NCBI RefSeq assembly: GCF_030160295.1
Contig: NZ_BSOB01000010.1
Span: 466,901-530,900, forward strand
Length of the DNA stretch: 64,000 nucleotides
Direction: 5' to 3'
Source: Dyella acidisoli
Lineage (GTDB): Bacteria > Pseudomonadota > Gammaproteobacteria > Xanthomonadales > Rhodanobacteraceae
Shown: in pieces, positions 62,235-64,000 of the stretch
How positions within the stretch are numbered: position 1 is the stretch's first letter
Layout of the letters: each line of letters starts with the position of its first letter
Notes under the pieces: model-generated
The model's input: only the letters and a program-made list of their open reading frames with translations
Database searches by the model: none
Told to the model about the DNA's origin: nothing
Program-made: the position numbers and the translations under genes

Positions 62235-62321
62235 TTATGCCAGCATCGCGGCCAGGGTCGACACACAGATCACTACGCAGACGGCAAAGAAGCTGTTGAG
62301 CATCAGGGTTTCAAATTTCAT
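62235..62321 (-). CDS. 28-residue single-helix membrane protein
   Basis: A short frame ATG (62319-62321) to TAA (62235-62237) preceded by GGAGAG. The 28 residues are Met-Lys-Phe-Glu-Thr then a hydrophobic helix (FFAVCVVICVSTLAAMLA), a typical bacterial one-helix membrane peptide. It lies 78 nt upstream of the serine hydrolase start and could be co-transcribed with it. No homologue is recognised by name. Confidence 0.6.
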   Translation of the reverse strand: MKFETLMLNSFFAVCVVICVSTLAAMLA

Positions 62322-62449
62322 GGTGGCTCTCCGTTCGATAAGTTAGTGAGGCTTTCGAGATAGGTGTTGCAAGGCCGATGCCAACTGCATCAACGCTTCG
62401 AAAACCGCATAACGGCGCCATTTGTGACGGAGAGTGGAGATATGCCGCT

Positions 62450-62495
62450 TTGTCCGCGGACAGTTGTCTGCGTTGTCCGGACGGTGCACGGACAA
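62450..62495. promoter_or_regulatory. Cluster of TTGTCCG boxes
   Basis: Boxes TTGTCCG at 62450-62456 (immediately followed by its inverted half CGGACA) and 62473-62479, a close variant TTGTCTG at 62464-62470, and the inverted CGGACAA at 62489-62495. The layout suggests a multi-site operator for an unknown regulator, about 130-175 bp upstream of the small membrane peptide. The rest of the 62322-62700 gap holds no supportable gene. Confidence 0.5.
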
Positions 62496-62649
62496 AACTA
62501 TTTCAGGAAGGTCACGCCACGATTGCTTATAAAATAGAAAAGAGTGCGATCAATCCGCACTTTTCTTAGAGTTAGGTGAGACAGTCCATTTCTTGAGTGG
62601 ATCAAGCTTGCCAAGTGGCATCGACTGCAAAAATAGACGAAATGGGAAG

Positions 62650-62685
62650 GGGCGGAGTGCTTTTCTATAGAAGAGCACTCCGCCC
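62650..62685 (-). terminator. Hairpin after the right-edge gene
   Basis: Perfect 12-bp stem GGGCGGAGTGCT / AGCACTCCGCCC enclosing a 12-nt loop, 15 nt beyond the stop. The following minus-strand sequence is CTTCCCATTT, a poor T-tract, so termination may be weak. Confidence 0.65.
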
Positions 62686-62700
62686 TCTTCATTACATGCC

Positions 62701-64000
62701 CTAGTGCGAACCCACCACTATCGAACGCCGGTACATATCGTTATTCGTCGGCCAATTCACTTCCGGGTCTGAGTAGTACAGGTAAGAAACATTGTTGATC
62801 TTTACCAGCTGCGGATATCCCATCCAGCAACTTCCCGAATCATGCGCCTTCAGGATGGGATTGTTCGGCGACTGTACCCACGCAGCGGGATTGGAAAGGT
62901 TGCCTTCATAGACCCTGGACAGGCCAATACCCCAATGGCCGCTGCAGTTATATGCATCCGCTCCTTCGGCCACCATGTAGTAATAGCCATCCTCGTATAG
63001 CACGCCGCCAGAACCATTGTTGTTCGCATTCCACGATCCTGTCGGCGGCTGCGGCAAGGCGCCATAAGTCGGATCCGACCATATAGCTGCTGCTGCGGGC
63101 CAGACGGCGTTACTGTTCCACGTCTGCAGGTAATTCATCGACGCTTGATGCCGTGACGTGATACTAGCTGTGCTGTTCACATCGACCCATTGCAGATAGA
63201 GCGCCTGCGTATTCACATCTTGGATGACATTGGGCGTACTCGCGCTGCTGTTGTAATCAGGAGGCGTCACCAAAGCCCCTTGTACGGTCCAATTGTTGAC
63301 GCCGTCCCCTGAGTAGGCGAGCAGCGAAGAAAATGGATGCGAGCCGGCACCTTCAAATACCAGGTAATAGCCATTACTAGTCTTGTAAGCCGTACCGTCG
63401 TAGGCAGTCACCAAGGTACCAAATCCGGGTACGGTGGGATTCGGCGTCACTGAAATAATCGGCGAAGGCTGTGCGGCAAAGCTTGCTCCGCCGTCACTGG
63501 ATATGCCCATGTGTTCTTCGAAATTACCGTTAGACAGTTGCTGCCTGTAGTACCCGTACAACTGCCCACTACCGTTGGAGACAACGGAAAGCCTTCCAGG
63601 CGAGCTGGTAAGGGCCGATGTCGACGGGGAACCCTGCGTATAAAATCCGATCTGCTGATATCCGCTCGATTGAGGGCTTACGAGTTGAAGCCTGATCGAG
63701 TCGACGGCCAGTCCCGGGTCCGACCAATCCGCCAGCACAACCCCTTGGCCATTGTATGTAAACGTATTGAGGGCTTTGTACCATTGGTAGCCCGTGGATG
63801 ACACCGCCGTACCTTGCGAAGCGACGGTTTGATTCTGAGACGTCGCAATCAGTCCGTAATTATGCGATTGACCATCGGTGGAGCGCATTCTGACGTCGAC
63901 GCTGTATTGCGCACCCGACACCAACCCAGTGGCTGGAACATTCCACCATAGGTAAATGCCCGTGGAGCTGCGCGTTACAGATTGACCATCGCTGGCTGCG
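62701..64000 (-). CDS. Large secreted beta-propeller protein, GH43/sialidase-like (5' end outside window)
   Basis: The reading frame is open to the right edge; a GTG at 63924 is an internal codon. The visible 432 residues start with a beta-sandwich part (STGIYLWWNVPATGLVSGAQ, DWSDPGLAVDSIRLQL) then a beta-propeller whose blades repeat motifs such as EEHMGISSDGGASF, YYLVFEGAGSHPF, YYYMVAEGADAYN, and SNPAAWVQSPNNPILKAHD. Propellers of this type occur in GH32, GH43 and sialidase-like enzymes acting on glycans. Catalytic residues were not assigned. Thr/Ser/Asn-rich composition and secretion are likely. Confidence 0.75.
   Translation of the reverse strand, partial: AASDGQSVTRSSTGIYLWWNVPATGLVSGAQYSVDVRMRSTDGQSHNYGLIATSQNQTVASQGTAVSSTGYQWYKALNTFTYNGQGVVLADWSDPGLAVDSIRLQLVSPQSSGYQQIGFYTQGSPSTSALTSSPGRLSVVSNGSGQLYGYYRQQLSNGNFEEHMGISSDGGASFAAQPSPIISVTPNPTVPGFGTLVTAYDGTAYKTSNGYYLVFEGAGSHPFSSLLAYSGDGVNNWTVQGALVTPPDYNSSASTPNVIQDVNTQALYLQWVDVNSTASITSRHQASMNYLQTWNSNAVWPAAAAIWSDPTYGALPQPPTGSWNANNNGSGGVLYEDGYYYMVAEGADAYNCSGHWGIGLSRVYEGNLSNPAAWVQSPNNPILKAHDSGSCWMGYPQLVKINNVSYLYYSDPEVNWPTNNDMYRRSIVVGSH

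Overview
The window looks like a chromosomal segment of a high-GC gammaproteobacterium of the Xanthomonadales/Lysobacterales, most likely Rhodanobacteraceae (Dyella, Rhodanobacter, Luteibacter or Frateuria type). This is judged by eye from codon usage, the coaX-birA-SPOR operon, a long-form TrpS, a phoPQ operon led by a PepSY protein, an E1alpha/E1beta/E2 2-oxoacid dehydrogenase operon, and GTCATTCCCGC and CCCTCTCCC intergenic palindromes. No rRNA, CRISPR array, complete insertion sequence or prophage was seen.

Layout. 1-6 kb: end of a peptide transporter, tryptophan 2,3-dioxygenase, and a 2-oxoacid dehydrogenase operon closed by a terminator. 6-9 kb: a CpxRA-like two-component system divergent from a CpxP/Spy-like periplasmic protein, with a textbook CpxR box between them. 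9-16 kb: phosphate transporter, BON protein, TrpS, arginase, a HigBA-like toxin-antitoxin pair whose toxin has an in-frame stop at codon 3, a membrane diguanylate cyclase and tRNA-Thr. 16-23 kb: SPOR protein, CoaX, BirA, a serine-rich secreted protein, PhoQ/PhoP/PepSY and DusA. 23-39 kb: secreted unknowns, ferredoxin-NADP reductase, a small kinase-like protein, a DUF885 peptidase, TonB, a cysteine-dioxygenase-like cupin with an FAD oxidoreductase, cardiolipin synthase, nicotinamidase, a HAD hydrolase and a KirBac-type channel. 39-46 kb: two tandem LAB_N membrane proteins followed by a GH89 alpha-N-acetylglucosaminidase, a racemase, a secreted RidA protein and a SEC-C zinc-binding gene whose reading frame is restored only by three +1 shifts. 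46-64 kb is more accessory: methyltransferase/flavin-reductase-like pair, TetR/SDR/NTF2 cassette with twin operators, a GH30 glycosidase, paired secreted proteins of unknown function, an alpha/beta hydrolase, a DHA2 exporter, a serine hydrolase, a 28-residue membrane peptide and the 3' part of a large secreted beta-propeller protein.

How the genes work together. Envelope maintenance is a recurring theme: CpxRA/CpxP, PhoPQ/PepSY, BON, SPOR, TonB, cardiolipin synthase and LAB_N proteins. Three secreted carbohydrate-active or propeller proteins (GH89, GH30, the edge protein) suggest a soil or host-associated polymer degrader. The most unusual locus is the SEC-C gene at 44885-45115: it keeps an ideal ribosome binding site, start, stop and terminator, yet its conserved protein is spread over three frames, each change lying at the same UUU-C tetranucleotide.
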